DNA of 51,554 nt. It comes from a bacterium. Lineage in GTDB: Bacteria > UBA10199 > JAIBAG01. The notes under the pieces are model-generated. The model ran no database searches. It saw only the letters and a program-made list of their open reading frames with translations, and was not told the DNA's origin. The stretch is taken from assembly GCA_019695305.1 (NCBI GenBank), contig JAIBAG010000018.1, forward strand, positions 1-51,554, read 5' to 3'. The first letter of the stretch is position 1. The number at the start of each line of letters is the position of its first letter. Below are positions 43,383 through 51,554 of this stretch, one piece after another. Made by a program: the position numbers and the translations under genes.

Positions 43383-44621
43383 CTAAAAAAGAGACGCAAT
43401 GGAAGAAAAAACCACTTCTTTTTGCTCGCCGGTTTTGTAGTCTTTTAATTGAGCAACACCTTTTGCAAGTTCGCTCTCGCCTAGGATGATGACATAATCA
43501 AAATTGTATTTACCGGCGCGGCGCAACTGAGCCTTCATCGATTTTTCGGCGTAATCAATTTCAACAGTCATTCCTTTTGCTCGAAGTTCACCGGCCAATT
43601 TACGAGCGGGGGATTCTGTGCCGGAGCCCATAAAAACTATATAGGTTTTTTTGCCGCCTACTTCTGGTTTTTTATCACCCAAAAGAAGAATGAGACGTTC
43701 CATACCCAGCGCAAAACCAACGGCGGGAACATCCGGGCCACCCAATTCTTTCACGAGTCCATCATAACGCCCGCCACCGGCAAACGCATTTTGCGATCCT
43801 AAATCGTTGGATAAAAATTCAAACGCTGTGCGTTGGTAATAATCAAGCCCGCGAGCAATACGGGGATTCACGATGTATTTTGTTTGAGCGGCATCCAAAC
43901 CACTTTTTACCGCATCAAAGTGTGTTTTGCATGGAACACAAAGTGCATCTAACAAAACTGGTGCGGCCTTCAACTTCTCTTTACACTTTTCTACCTTGCA
44001 ATCAAAAACACGCATGGGATTTTTAGTGATGCGTTCTTGGCAATCGGCGCATAATTCGCCCGCAAGGGATTTTAAATGATCTGTCAATTTTTTCTGAAAC
44101 GGTACACGACATTCAGTACAACCCAAACTGTTAATTTGCAGCTCGTAATTTTTAACGCCCACTTTTTGAAAAAACAAATCGAGCATGCCAATTACTTCGG
44201 CATCGGCGGCAGGTTCGGTAGCGCCAAATAATTCTACACCAATCTGATGAAACTGGCGAAGCCGGCCCTTCTGCGGGCGTTCATAGCGAAACATGGGGCC
44301 GATATAATAAAATTTTGTCACCGGATCGGCGCGCTGGATATTATGTTCAATGTAGGCGCGGACTACGGAGGCTGTGCCTTCGGGACGCAAAGTAACAGAA
44401 TCGCCACCCTTATCATCAAAGGTATACATTTCTTTTTTTACAACACCGGTTTCGGTGCCAATACCGCGTTCAAAAAGGGAAGTTTCTTCTAAAAGAGGGG
44501 TTCTAATTTCTTCGTAAAAATATTTTGAAAAATGCTCACGGGCAGTTTTTTCTACCGCTTGCCACAAGGCAATGTCGGGAGAAAGATTATCTTTCATTCC
44601 TGTGATGGCTTTAATCGTCAT
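43383..44621 (-). CDS. hisS: Histidyl-tRNA synthetase
   Basis: 412 aa. Charges tRNA-His. Class II signatures: TGMKDNLSPDIALW at the N-terminus, TLRPEGTASVVRAYIEH, motif 2 FYYIGPMFRYERPQKGRLRQFHQIGVELFG, the HisA motif RGLDYYQRTAFEF, GGGRYDGLVKELGG and motif 3 AVGFALGMERL, then a C-terminal anticodon domain. The GLDYY..TAFEF block marks a true synthetase rather than HisZ. It lies 77 bp after hisG on the same strand, with a palindrome between. Confidence 0.97.
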   Translation of the reverse strand: MTIKAITGMKDNLSPDIALWQAVEKTAREHFSKYFYEEIRTPLLEETSLFERGIGTETGVVKKEMYTFDDKGGDSVTLRPEGTASVVRAYIEHNIQRADPVTKFYYIGPMFRYERPQKGRLRQFHQIGVELFGATEPAADAEVIGMLDLFFQKVGVKNYELQINSLGCTECRVPFQKKLTDHLKSLAGELCADCQERITKNPMRVFDCKVEKCKEKLKAAPVLLDALCVPCKTHFDAVKSGLDAAQTKYIVNPRIARGLDYYQRTAFEFLSNDLGSQNAFAGGGRYDGLVKELGGPDVPAVGFALGMERLILLLGDKKPEVGGKKTYIVFMGSGTESPARKLAGELRAKGMTVEIDYAEKSMKAQLRRAGKYNFDYVIILGESELAKGVAQLKDYKTGEQKEVVFSSIASLF

Positions 44622-44644
44622 AATAAACCAAGCTCAACGGGCCG

Positions 44645-44702
44645 TTGAAGGGGAGGCTCCGTCCGGCTTTGCCGGTGGAGGGGGCGACGCTAGCCCCTTC
44701 AA
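44645..44702. repeat. TTGAAGGGG palindrome overlapping the hisG stop
   Basis: TTGAAGGGG (44645-44653) and CCCCTTCAA (44694-44702) form the ends; CCGGC-TTT-GCCGG forms the centre, within GGCTCCGTC...GGAGGGGGCGACGC. The stop codon of hisG (44699-44701) lies in the right arm. It may act as an RNA hairpin between hisG and hisS. Confidence 0.75.
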
Positions 44703-45574
44703 TAGATAACTTTATTTAAGGGGTATTCTACAATGCCACTAGCACCCGCAGCCTTAAGTTGCGGAATAATATCACGCACGGTAGCCTCGGCCACAATCAC
44801 TTCTAAACTTAAACCTTTACCGTCTAAATGCTCGCTAACAGTAGGCGATTTAAGCGATGGAAGAGATGCCATAATTTTTTTAAGATTCGCCTTGGGAATA
44901 TTCATTTTTAAACCCACTTTTTCCTCGGCAGCAATAGCACCCTGCAACAACATCACCATGTTTTCAATCTTTTGTCTTTTCCAGGGGTTTTTCCACGAAT
45001 CTTTGTTGGCAATAAACAAAGTGTTTGATTCTAAAAGAGTATCAACAATGCGTAAATTATTGGCGCGCAATGACGAACCGGTTTCGGTAAGCTCTACAAT
45101 AGCATCGGCTAAAACAGGAGGCTTTACTTCGGTAGCACCCCACGAAAACTCAACCGAGGCATTTACCTTTTTTTCTTTTAAAAAGCGCTGTGTATACTTA
45201 ACCAGTTCGGTAGAAATACGCTTTCCTTCCAAATCTTTCACAGTTTTAATTTTAGAATCGTTAGGCACAGCCAACACCCAGCGCACGGGACGTAAGCCGG
45301 CTTTAGCATACTTTAACTCGGCCACTTCTACTACTTTGGCTCCCTCTTCCATCACCCAATCACGGCCAGTTAAGCCTGCATCAAGCACACCATCTTGTAC
45401 ATACCGTGCCATTTCTTGGGCGCGGATGAGCATACCGGATAATTCGGGATCGTTAATAGATGGAAAATAAGAACGCGATGAGGCGTTAATATCGTAACCT
45501 GCCTTTTTAAACAGGCGAAAAGTTGATTCTTGAAGGGATCCTTTGGGTAAACCCAATTTAAGCTCGTTTGCCAT
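44699..45574 (-). CDS. hisG: ATP phosphoribosyltransferase, long form
   Basis: 291 aa. First step of histidine synthesis, joining ATP and PRPP. The start [39 protein letters not shown] and the PRPP motif [23 protein letters not shown] are typical. The C-terminal about 75 residues form the ACT-like regulatory domain of the long, hexameric form ([19 protein letters not shown]...), so HisZ is not needed and histidine feedback is expected. Divergent from the parvulin lipoprotein gene. Confidence 0.96.
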   Translation of the reverse strand: MANELKLGLPKGSLQESTFRLFKKAGYDINASSRSYFPSINDPELSGMLIRAQEMARYVQDGVLDAGLTGRDWVMEEGAKVVEVAELKYAKAGLRPVRWVLAVPNDSKIKTVKDLEGKRISTELVKYTQRFLKEKKVNASVEFSWGATEVKPPVLADAIVELTETGSSLRANNLRIVDTLLESNTLFIANKDSWKNPWKRQKIENMVMLLQGAIAAEEKVGLKMNIPKANLKKIMASLPSLKSPTVSEHLDGKGLSLEVIVAEATVRDIIPQLKAAGASGIVEYPLNKVIY

Positions 45575-45711
45575 AACTATAACCGTATAAAAGTTGAAAT
45601 GTTTTTTAAGAGGGCTTAGTTACTGGTTTTATTATCAAAAAGCAAGGTAGAAATCCTTGCAATTACAAAGCTGTGAGGCTAAGATCCGCCACCACACAAA
45701 GGAGGCTTTTC

Positions 45712-46866
45712 ATGAAACGTTTTCTTCTGGCAGTATCCATTCTTTTAGTATCCTGTTCGCAGGTAAAACTCTCTTCCAACACCGCCGGCGGCGACCCCTT
45801 AGATGCCGTTAACACCGGTAAAGACATGGTACTGATAGGCAAAAGCACCATCAAGGAAGGCACTCTTGAATTTTTAGCAAAAATCAACCCACGCGTAGGA
45901 GCCCAACTTAAAAACCCCATCGCTAAAAAGAAACTGGTAGAAAACCTGGTAGAACAAGAACTCTTGTATCAAGAAGCTGTAAAACGTGGTCTCGACCGCG
46001 ATAATGAAGCCCTTACCAAAGCTGCCCTCTACAAAAAAATTATCATCTCGCAAGCTCTGGTAGATGCCGAAGTAAAAAAGAAAGCCAAAACCTATTACGA
46101 CGACAAAAAAGCATCCGAGTTTACCACGCTTGAAGCCGCTCAAATTACAATAGACTGGTTAATGCCCGAACCCACCAGCGATAATAAAGACCAAACCGCT
46201 GCCAATCGTGAGCCCTCCGCCGACGAAAAACAAAAAACCCTGGAAAAAGCCAAACAAATTAAAGCCCGCTTAGCTTCCGGTGAAGACTTTGCCAAAGTAG
46301 CAGAAGAAATGTCGGACGATAAAGCCACCAAGAAAAAAGGCGGCAACATGGGCGATATTAACATTGAAGACAAACGCCTTGCCCGTCGTGGAATGGAACA
46401 AGTGGGGCCCGTTGCTTTTAAAATGAAAAAAGACGAAGTATCCGACCCTATAGAAGTTAAAAAGGGTTATGTAATTATTAAAGTGCTCAGCGACCAAAAA
46501 GAAATTCCTTTTGAAGATGCCGAAAAAGGCATTGAAATGCAGCTCACCAAGCAGGTGAAAGATGAATTGGTGGCCGAGCTCACCAAAAACAACACCATTG
46601 TTTATGCCGATACAACCTTAAAAGATGCACCTAAAACAGAGGAAGCCGTACCGGCTCCCGAGGGTGTACCTCCTGCAGCCGAAGCTCCCGTTGCTCCTGG
46701 AGCCGAAACAGCGCCAGCAGCACCGGCTCCTGCTCCCGAGGCAGGAACCACAACACCACCTACTAACCCACAACCGGCCCAAACTCAGCCTGCTGTTCCC
46801 GCTGAACCCGCAGCACCGGCTCCAACTCCAGCACCTGCTCCGGCTCCAACAGAAGGTGCTCATTAA
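45712..46866 (+). CDS. Parvulin-type peptidyl-prolyl isomerase lipoprotein
   Basis: 384 aa from the ATG at 45712, which has an excellent Shine-Dalgarno (AAAGGAGG); an ATG at 45673 has none. A short signal peptide ends in the lipobox LLVSC (Cys15). A SurA-like N-terminal helical region (NPIAKKKLVENLVEQELLYQEAVKRGLD) precedes a rotamase domain (about residues 160-295; ARLASGEDFAKVAEEMSDD, GGNMGDI, FKMKKDEVSDPIEVKKGYVIIKVL). A tail of about 80 residues is Pro/Ala/Glu-rich, perhaps spanning or binding peptidoglycan. I infer an outer-membrane-protein chaperone in the periplasm. A hairpin GCAAGG/CCTTGC (45642-45660) lies upstream. Confidence 0.88.
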   Translation: MKRFLLAVSILLVSCSQVKLSSNTAGGDPLDAVNTGKDMVLIGKSTIKEGTLEFLAKINPRVGAQLKNPIAKKKLVENLVEQELLYQEAVKRGLDRDNEALTKAALYKKIIISQALVDAEVKKKAKTYYDDKKASEFTTLEAAQITIDWLMPEPTSDNKDQTAANREPSADEKQKTLEKAKQIKARLASGEDFAKVAEEMSDDKATKKKGGNMGDINIEDKRLARRGMEQVGPVAFKMKKDEVSDPIEVKKGYVIIKVLSDQKEIPFEDAEKGIEMQLTKQVKDELVAELTKNNTIVYADTTLKDAPKTEEAVPAPEGVPPAAEAPVAPGAETAPAAPAPAPEAGTTTPPTNPQPAQTQPAVPAEPAAPAPTPAPAPAPTEGAH

Positions 46867-46868
46867 TA

Positions 46869-47903
46869 ATGGTAACTCCAACTACTTACAAAGATGCCGG
46901 TGTTGATATAGACGAAGGCGATGGCCTGGTTGATGACATTGGTGACATGGTTAAAAAAACCCAGCGCCCCGAACTTTTAGGGGGCTTAGGTGGATATGCT
47001 GGGCTTTTTGGATTAGATCTCAAAAAATTTCCAGAACCTGTTTTGGTATCGTCCACCGATGGCGTTGGCACTAAATTAAAACTGGCATTTGAAATGAATG
47101 TTTTTAACACCGTAGGCGTTGATTTAGTGGCCATGTGTGTGAACGACCTTGTTTGCTGCGGTGCCGAACCCCTCTTCTTTTTAGATTACTATGCTACCGG
47201 CAAGCTAGAGCGCGCCCAGGCACGCGACGTTATTAAAGGCATTGCTGGCGCACTGGCCAACATTCGTTGCACCCTTATTGGTGGTGAAACGGCCGAAATG
47301 CCCGGCATGTATGCCAAGGGTGAATTTGACCTGGCCGGTTTTTCGGTGGGCGCTGTTAATAAACCAGATATTATTGACGGCTCCAAAGTTGCTGAAGGCG
47401 ATGCTGTTATTGGGCTAGCCAGCTCGGGCGTTCATTCTAACGGGTATTCGCTGGTTCGTAAAATCATTGAAAAAAATAACATCAACATTAAAACTTTTAA
47501 AGAAGGACTAGATAAGCCCATTGGTGAAGTTTTACTAGTACCCACTCAAATTTACGTTAATCCGGTATTAGAGCTCATTAAAAAAGTAAAAGTAAAAGCT
47601 TTGGCACATATTACTGGCGGCGGCATTGTAGAAAACCTGCCACGCGTGTTGCCCAATGCCCTTGCCGCCCGTATTGAAAAAAATAAAATAGAAACACCTG
47701 CCATTTTTAAAGTGTTAAAGCATTTGGGTGCAGTGCCCGAAGATGAAATGTGGCGCGTATTTAACATGGGAGTAGGTTTTGTGGTGATTGCCTCTTCCCA
47801 AGACGCTCAAAATGTTATAGATATTTGTAAAGCTCAAGGCTATAAAGCCTCGTTAATGGGCAACATTGTAAAACGTTCAACTACAGGAGTAGAACTTGTC
47901 TGA
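46869..47903 (+). CDS. purM: Phosphoribosylaminoimidazole synthetase (AIR synthetase)
   Basis: 344 aa. Converts FGAM to AIR with ATP in purine synthesis. Typical blocks: TYKDAGVDIDEGDGLVDDI, VSSTDGVGTKLKLAFEMN, DLVAMCVNDLVCCGAEPLFFLDYYA, LIGGETAEMPGMY, SSGVHSNGYSLVRKI and HITGGGIVENLPRVLP. It starts 2 bp after the parvulin gene and overlaps purN by 8 bp. The three genes are therefore probably one transcript, linking a chaperone with purine synthesis only by position. Confidence 0.97.
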   Translation: MVTPTTYKDAGVDIDEGDGLVDDIGDMVKKTQRPELLGGLGGYAGLFGLDLKKFPEPVLVSSTDGVGTKLKLAFEMNVFNTVGVDLVAMCVNDLVCCGAEPLFFLDYYATGKLERAQARDVIKGIAGALANIRCTLIGGETAEMPGMYAKGEFDLAGFSVGAVNKPDIIDGSKVAEGDAVIGLASSGVHSNGYSLVRKIIEKNNINIKTFKEGLDKPIGEVLLVPTQIYVNPVLELIKKVKVKALAHITGGGIVENLPRVLPNALAARIEKNKIETPAIFKVLKHLGAVPEDEMWRVFNMGVGFVVIASSQDAQNVIDICKAQGYKASLMGNIVKRSTTGVELV

Positions 47904-48510
47904 AAAAACCTTAACATTAGGTGTGTTGGTTTCGGGGAGAGGCACTAATTTACAAGCCTTAATTGACGCCCGCTACGAACGTAAATTAGCCGCAACCGTA
48001 GGTGTTGTTATTTCTAACAAACCCGATTCGCGCGCCATAGAACGTTCGCGCAAGGCTGGCATTCCGGCGTTTGTAATAGAACCGCAAGCCGGCGAATCAC
48101 GCGAAGATTACGATAAAAAATTAATCAACTGTTTAAACGAACATAAAGTAGATTTAGTAGTTCTGGCCGGCTTTATGCGTATTTTATCCCCTTCATTTAT
48201 TAAAGCTTTTCCCACGAAGGTGATCAACATCCATCCCTCCCTTTTGCCATCGTTTCCGGGCCGTTATGCCCAAAAAGATGCACTGGAATATGGTGTTAAA
48301 TTTGCCGGCTGCACAGTTCATTTTGCCGATGAAGGTTGTGATACAGGCCCCATTATTATGCAATCGGTTGTTCCTATAGATGCGGGTGAAACACCCGAAA
48401 GTTTAGCCGATAAAATTTTATTAGAGGAGCACCAACTTCTTCCCAAAGCCGTAGACCTTGTGGCACGGGGCAAAGTAACTGTAAAGGGTCGTCAGGTTAT
48501 TATTTCGTAG
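47896..48510 (+). CDS. purN: Phosphoribosylglycinamide formyltransferase
   Basis: 204 aa. Adds a formyl group from 10-formyl-THF to GAR. Start LGVLVSGRGTNLQALIDA, VVISNKPDSRAIERS, LAGFMRILSPSFI, the catalytic INIHPSLLPSFPGRYAQKDALEYGVKFAGCTVHF.DEGCDTGPIIMQ. The start codon is TTG at 47896, preceded by a good AGGAG (47885-47889) and lying inside purM. No alternative ATG is near, so this rare start is credible. Confidence 0.96.
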   Translation: MSEKTLTLGVLVSGRGTNLQALIDARYERKLAATVGVVISNKPDSRAIERSRKAGIPAFVIEPQAGESREDYDKKLINCLNEHKVDLVVLAGFMRILSPSFIKAFPTKVINIHPSLLPSFPGRYAQKDALEYGVKFAGCTVHFADEGCDTGPIIMQSVVPIDAGETPESLADKILLEEHQLLPKAVDLVARGKVTVKGRQVIIS

Positions 48511-48550
48511 AGCTAAAATAAGTTATTGCAGCATCAACCAGGGGGTAAAT

Positions 48551-49096
48551 ATGAAAAAGCTTTTGGCCGTCATTGTTACGGCTTTTTTATTATTAAGCGC
48601 GCCTTCTTGGGCGCGCAGTACAAAAAATAAAACCATTGGTGTGTATGCCCTGGGCAATATCCAGGTGCTCGAAACTGCTCCCGGCTTTGATGCCGGCCCG
48701 GGTGGCGGTGCTTTTTTTGATTATCGATTTAACCAGCGCTTTTCTCTCACAGTAGAAGCCTGGGCTTCTACTCACGATACCAGTAGCGGCAATATGGTGA
48801 TTATGGCGCTTCCGGCCGCTACCATTAAATTGTATTTTTTTGATGACGAGTCAGGTAAATGGGATCCTTATGCTGGCATTGGTGTGGGGGCTTATGCTAC
48901 AAGCGGTGCCCATAATGGTGTGGGCTTAGGCGGACAAATTGAATTAGGACTCGATTATTATATTTCCGATACCTTGTCTACAGGGCTTGCCGGCACATTT
49001 CGCTCGGCAGCCATTATTGACGACTTAGGTACCGGCAACAATGCCTTTGGCATGCTGCCCTATACAGTGGCCGGAAAAGTGGGATTTCATTTTTAA
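48551..49096 (+). CDS. Outer-membrane beta-barrel protein
   Basis: 181 aa. Signal peptide MKKLLAVIVTAFLLLSAPSWA, then alternating amphipathic strands (FFDYRFNQRFSLTVEAWAST, TIKLYFFDDESGKWDPYAGIGVGAY, QIELGLDYYISDTLSTGLAGTF) and a C-terminal Phe (GKVGFHF), the BAM recognition ending. It resembles eight-stranded OmpA/OmpW-like barrels and is probably a small porin-like or structural protein. It has a clear ribosome site (AGGGGG) and is followed immediately by the FAD-type gene. Confidence 0.85.
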   Translation: MKKLLAVIVTAFLLLSAPSWARSTKNKTIGVYALGNIQVLETAPGFDAGPGGGAFFDYRFNQRFSLTVEAWASTHDTSSGNMVIMALPAATIKLYFFDDESGKWDPYAGIGVGAYATSGAHNGVGLGGQIELGLDYYISDTLSTGLAGTFRSAAIIDDLGTGNNAFGMLPYTVAGKVGFHF

Positions 49097-50584
49097 ATGT
49101 TAGAACGTTATTGCGATGCATTAGTCATTGGTACGGAGTTATCCGGCCTTATTACGGCGGCTTTTTTAGCCCGAAGGGGTCTTACCGTTCATGTGTTAAA
49201 CCCCAATCCTTTTCACGACACCGAAAACTTATCAGACCCCTACCCTGTTACCAATTTACACTCCAAGCTCTTACGTTCTATTTTAGGCCGTCTTAACATT
49301 CCCGATGTTGATATTCAGGCTCTTTCACAAAAGTTATCACCTTTGCAGCTTATTTATCCCGATAAACGTATCGATATTTCGTCTAACCCGCTTACATATT
49401 ACGAAGAATTGGAACGCGAGTTTCCAGACGACTACGACAATTTAAAACCTTTTTTAGAAAAATTATCCCAATACAAGCATCAAATTGACGTTCAGGATTT
49501 ATACAACACGGCTCATCCGCAGGGCTTTATGGAACGCCGCCGTTTTGCCAAATTTGTAAAAATGAGCACTTTGCATTACACCTTAAACGATATTGATGCT
49601 CCGTCTCAAAATAGTGTTTTGGGAAATTTTTTAGATGCGCAACTTAACTTAATTTTGCCACACCGTAACAACCCCGTATTTGCGTTTCAGATGGCCGATT
49701 TGTTAAACCCCAGCGACGGCGAAATTTTATCGATGCAGGGAGGCCAAAACGCGCTTAAAAAATTATTTATAGAACGCATCCAGCATCACGAAGGCGCTTA
49801 TAGGCCCGATGCCAAAATTGAAAAGCTGCTTTATAAAAACGGTATTTTTGAAGGAGCAACGCTTGCAGGTAGTGACGGCACTATTTTATCGCGCTATGTG
49901 ATATGGAACACACAAATTGAAAAATTGCTACCTTACTTGCCATCCCTTTTTAGGTTTAGAAAAATAAGAAAATTTGCCAAAAGTTTAAAACCAAAAGCGT
50001 ATTGGCACACCTGTTTTTTTGAAGTACCCACCGAGCTACTGCCTCCGCCCATGCACAATAATCTTTTAATATTAAACGGAACCAACATGATTGGAATTGA
50101 TTATTTGTATGTGCAACTCAAGCGCAAAAGTGATTTTACCACCATTGCGGTTAATTATTTGCTCGATAAATCGCAGATGGAAGCCGACTTTGAATTTTTT
50201 AACGAGCTCCATGACAACATCATGAAAAAGCTATGGGATCTCATTCCATTTTCGGAATCTAAGCTCAATTTAACTTTCCCGCTCATGAGCAAAAAAGAAG
50301 ATGAAGACACGCTTTTTCCCATGAAGGAAAACGATTTTGAAATTTTTAAACAGCAAGCACTCATGCATCCGGTGTTTGAGACCAATCATAAAAACTTTAC
50401 CGATTTATTCCCGCTTGATTACAAAACCCCCTCCCCTAACTTTTTACTCACCGCCCCCGAAATATTAGGCCACTTTGGCTTTGAAGCCAAATTCATGCTT
50501 GGTTTAAATGTAACCGATCTCATCTGGGCCGATGTAGAAAAAGAAAAGAAACGCGCGATGAAATTGGAACAACGCATCGCATAA
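49097..50584 (+). CDS. FAD-dependent oxidoreductase-like protein (phytoene desaturase-like fold)
   Basis: 495 aa. The N-terminal Rossmann beta-alpha-beta is present in modified form (DALVIGTELSGLITAAFLARRGLTVHVLNP; GxGxxG reads G-T-E-L-S-G). GLITAAFLARRG and the internal GGQNALKKLFIERIQ (corresponding to the GGxxxL block) recall NAD(P)/FAD desaturases and amine oxidases. The dinucleotide glycines are degenerate, so cofactor binding may be weak or lost. The ATG follows the previous stop with no gap. The substrate is unknown; it is next to an outer-membrane protein and an unrecognised gene. Confidence 0.72.
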   Translation: MLERYCDALVIGTELSGLITAAFLARRGLTVHVLNPNPFHDTENLSDPYPVTNLHSKLLRSILGRLNIPDVDIQALSQKLSPLQLIYPDKRIDISSNPLTYYEELEREFPDDYDNLKPFLEKLSQYKHQIDVQDLYNTAHPQGFMERRRFAKFVKMSTLHYTLNDIDAPSQNSVLGNFLDAQLNLILPHRNNPVFAFQMADLLNPSDGEILSMQGGQNALKKLFIERIQHHEGAYRPDAKIEKLLYKNGIFEGATLAGSDGTILSRYVIWNTQIEKLLPYLPSLFRFRKIRKFAKSLKPKAYWHTCFFEVPTELLPPPMHNNLLILNGTNMIGIDYLYVQLKRKSDFTTIAVNYLLDKSQMEADFEFFNELHDNIMKKLWDLIPFSESKLNLTFPLMSKKEDEDTLFPMKENDFEIFKQQALMHPVFETNHKNFTDLFPLDYKTPSPNFLLTAPEILGHFGFEAKFMLGLNVTDLIWADVEKEKKRAMKLEQRIA

Positions 50585-50668
50585 GACTGATAACAAACTG
50601 TTCTCACTTTCTACCTTTTATCTCCTTTTTTGAATGAACATTAATAAGCTTATACCGATAACTTGGGT

Positions 50669-51554
50669 ATGAGCTCCTCCACATTACCGTCCATTTTAGA
50701 ACCATTTTATGTTCAAATAAGAAACCTGGCATCCCACTGTGTGGATGCGGCTCAAAAATCTGGTATTCTTGGCGTGGGTACAAACGATTATGGCGTGCAC
50801 GATAGTCTTTACCGCTTGCGCAATTTAGCTTTAGGAAATCTCACCCTCGATTCTTATGCCACGGTTGATCATGATGCCTTATGGGAATCGTATCAGCGGG
50901 CTTTTTCGCAGGAACTTATTTTACAGGGGCTTGCCTTTAAAAGTTTATCTCCGGATGAAGATATTAGACATATTACAACTAATTTTTTGTACGATGAAAT
51001 GGGCTGGTCGGGCAATGCTTATGATTTGGCTTTAGCTTACTGGAATACCGATATTGACAAAAAAGTGGATCTTAAAACTTTTGGTTATTCCCCCGTTACA
51101 GCCATGGCCGAGGGAGCTTTTGATGTATCGGAACACCCGTGGCTGGCGTTGGGTTCAACCCTTGTGTTGGGCGGCATTGCTTACTTCTGTCCGCCCACAA
51201 TCCCCTACATAGGATGGGGTGGGGTTGGCTTAGGCGCAGCAACTACCGCTAAGGGTGTTGTTGATTCTACAACAGCGGATACACCACACCAAGCCATCCA
51301 GGCCGATGCCACCATTGGCAAAGGCTTAGCCACCATGGCACTTTCCACCGCAACCCTTGCTAGTATCCCCACTCCCAATGAAACAAGCGCTCTTATTATT
51401 ACTCCTAAAGCTCTTACAGTTGTAGAAGAACCTGTGGTTGTTTTACCCGAAACACCTTTGTTAACAGGGCCTGTAACAATACCCCCACCTGAATTAATTT
51501 ATCCCAGCAAGCCATTACCACCGTTTAGGGCCGATCCCTTTGAAGCTGTTTCGT
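50669..51554 (+). CDS. Unknown protein, 3' end beyond the window
   Basis: An open frame of at least 295 codons from an ATG at 50669 to the window end. The N-terminal 150 residues are mixed polar (SSSTLPSILEPFYVQIRNLASHC). A hydrophobic, Gly-rich segment follows (about residues 160-190: LALGSTLVLGGIAYF...YIGWGGVGLGAATTAKG), then a Pro/Val-rich stretch. The early part has Trp and Tyr repeats (MGWSGNAYDLALAYWNTD). I recognise no family. The Gly-rich hydrophobic segment is of the kind found in membrane-active or secreted effector proteins, but that is speculation. Confidence 0.6.
   Translation, partial: MSSSTLPSILEPFYVQIRNLASHCVDAAQKSGILGVGTNDYGVHDSLYRLRNLALGNLTLDSYATVDHDALWESYQRAFSQELILQGLAFKSLSPDEDIRHITTNFLYDEMGWSGNAYDLALAYWNTDIDKKVDLKTFGYSPVTAMAEGAFDVSEHPWLALGSTLVLGGIAYFCPPTIPYIGWGGVGLGAATTAKGVVDSTTADTPHQAIQADATIGKGLATMALSTATLASIPTPNETSALIITPKALTVVEEPVVVLPETPLLTGPVTIPPPELIYPSKPLPPFRADPFEAVS

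Noticed and set aside
44733-45470. 245-codon plus-strand frame over hisG
   Set aside because: Antisense to hisG; low-complexity Ser/Thr-rich translation and no start signal.
46618-46906. Cys/Ser/Arg-rich and Leu/Gln-rich frames at the parvulin C-terminus
   Set aside because: They result from reading the Pro/Ala repeat codons in other frames.

Overview
The window looks like chromosomal DNA of a Gram-negative, probably uncultured 'deltaproteobacterial-type' organism (Myxococcota, Bdellovibrionota or UBA10199-like); this is an inference. The basis is a cysteine-rich DUF4215 (Myxo) repeat, a matrixin with a MYXO-CTERM-like tail, an MXAN_5808-type S41 peptidase, a TonB-like protein, an outer-membrane barrel, several lipoproteins and a SctV-type secretion gate. 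Base composition looks moderate to AT-leaning. I found no tRNA, rRNA, CRISPR array or intact transposase.

Layout. 1-4765: the end of a secreted GH5-type cellulase, pyrF, an unusually short proS, and a secreted matrixin with a small secreted partner. 4824-10721: S41 peptidase, inositol-3-phosphate synthase and an ABC1/UbiB-like kinase. 10781-14933: a tightly packed six-gene operon with a diiron ferritin-like protein, a radical SAM enzyme resembling tetraether lipid synthase (Tes/MJ0619), small membrane proteins and an Lgt-like protein. A fatty-acid-hydroxylase-type protein lies convergent to it, followed by an acyl-CoA thioesterase. This is the best candidate for an undescribed system, probably one that remodels membrane lipids.

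16296-31589: TonB-like protein, a nucleotidyltransferase pair, apaG, a thioredoxin-domain protein, purU, galU, priA, def-fmt, rpe-hisC, an odd isocitrate-dehydrogenase-family protein, a PduO-type cobalamin adenosyltransferase, an MBL-fold hydrolase and vapBC. Two intergenic stretches, 20370-20488 and 22959-23055, fold convincingly on paper as multi-branched RNAs. 31645-32389 holds diverged copies of the 3' ends of the MBL gene and serS, plus a frame-disrupted small gene. 32575-36342 holds serS, bioA and bioF, followed by a lipoprotein.

37946-42493: sctV, whose last 40 bp occur again, identical, on the far side of a 773-aa cytosolic protein with a caspase-like domain, an EF-hand loop and a thioredoxin domain. 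Together with the serS/MBL locus, this suggests that accessory genes enter this chromosome at gene 3' ends and leave diverged 3'-end scars. 42827-51554: a lipoprotein, hisS, hisG (long form), a parvulin lipoprotein, purM-purN, an outer-membrane barrel protein, an FAD-type protein and a truncated unknown gene.

Five GC-rich intergenic palindromes or palindrome families punctuate the housekeeping part (25703-25795, 26755-26830, 29647-29734, 33864-33911, 44645-44702). Three of them include the stop codon of the preceding gene.
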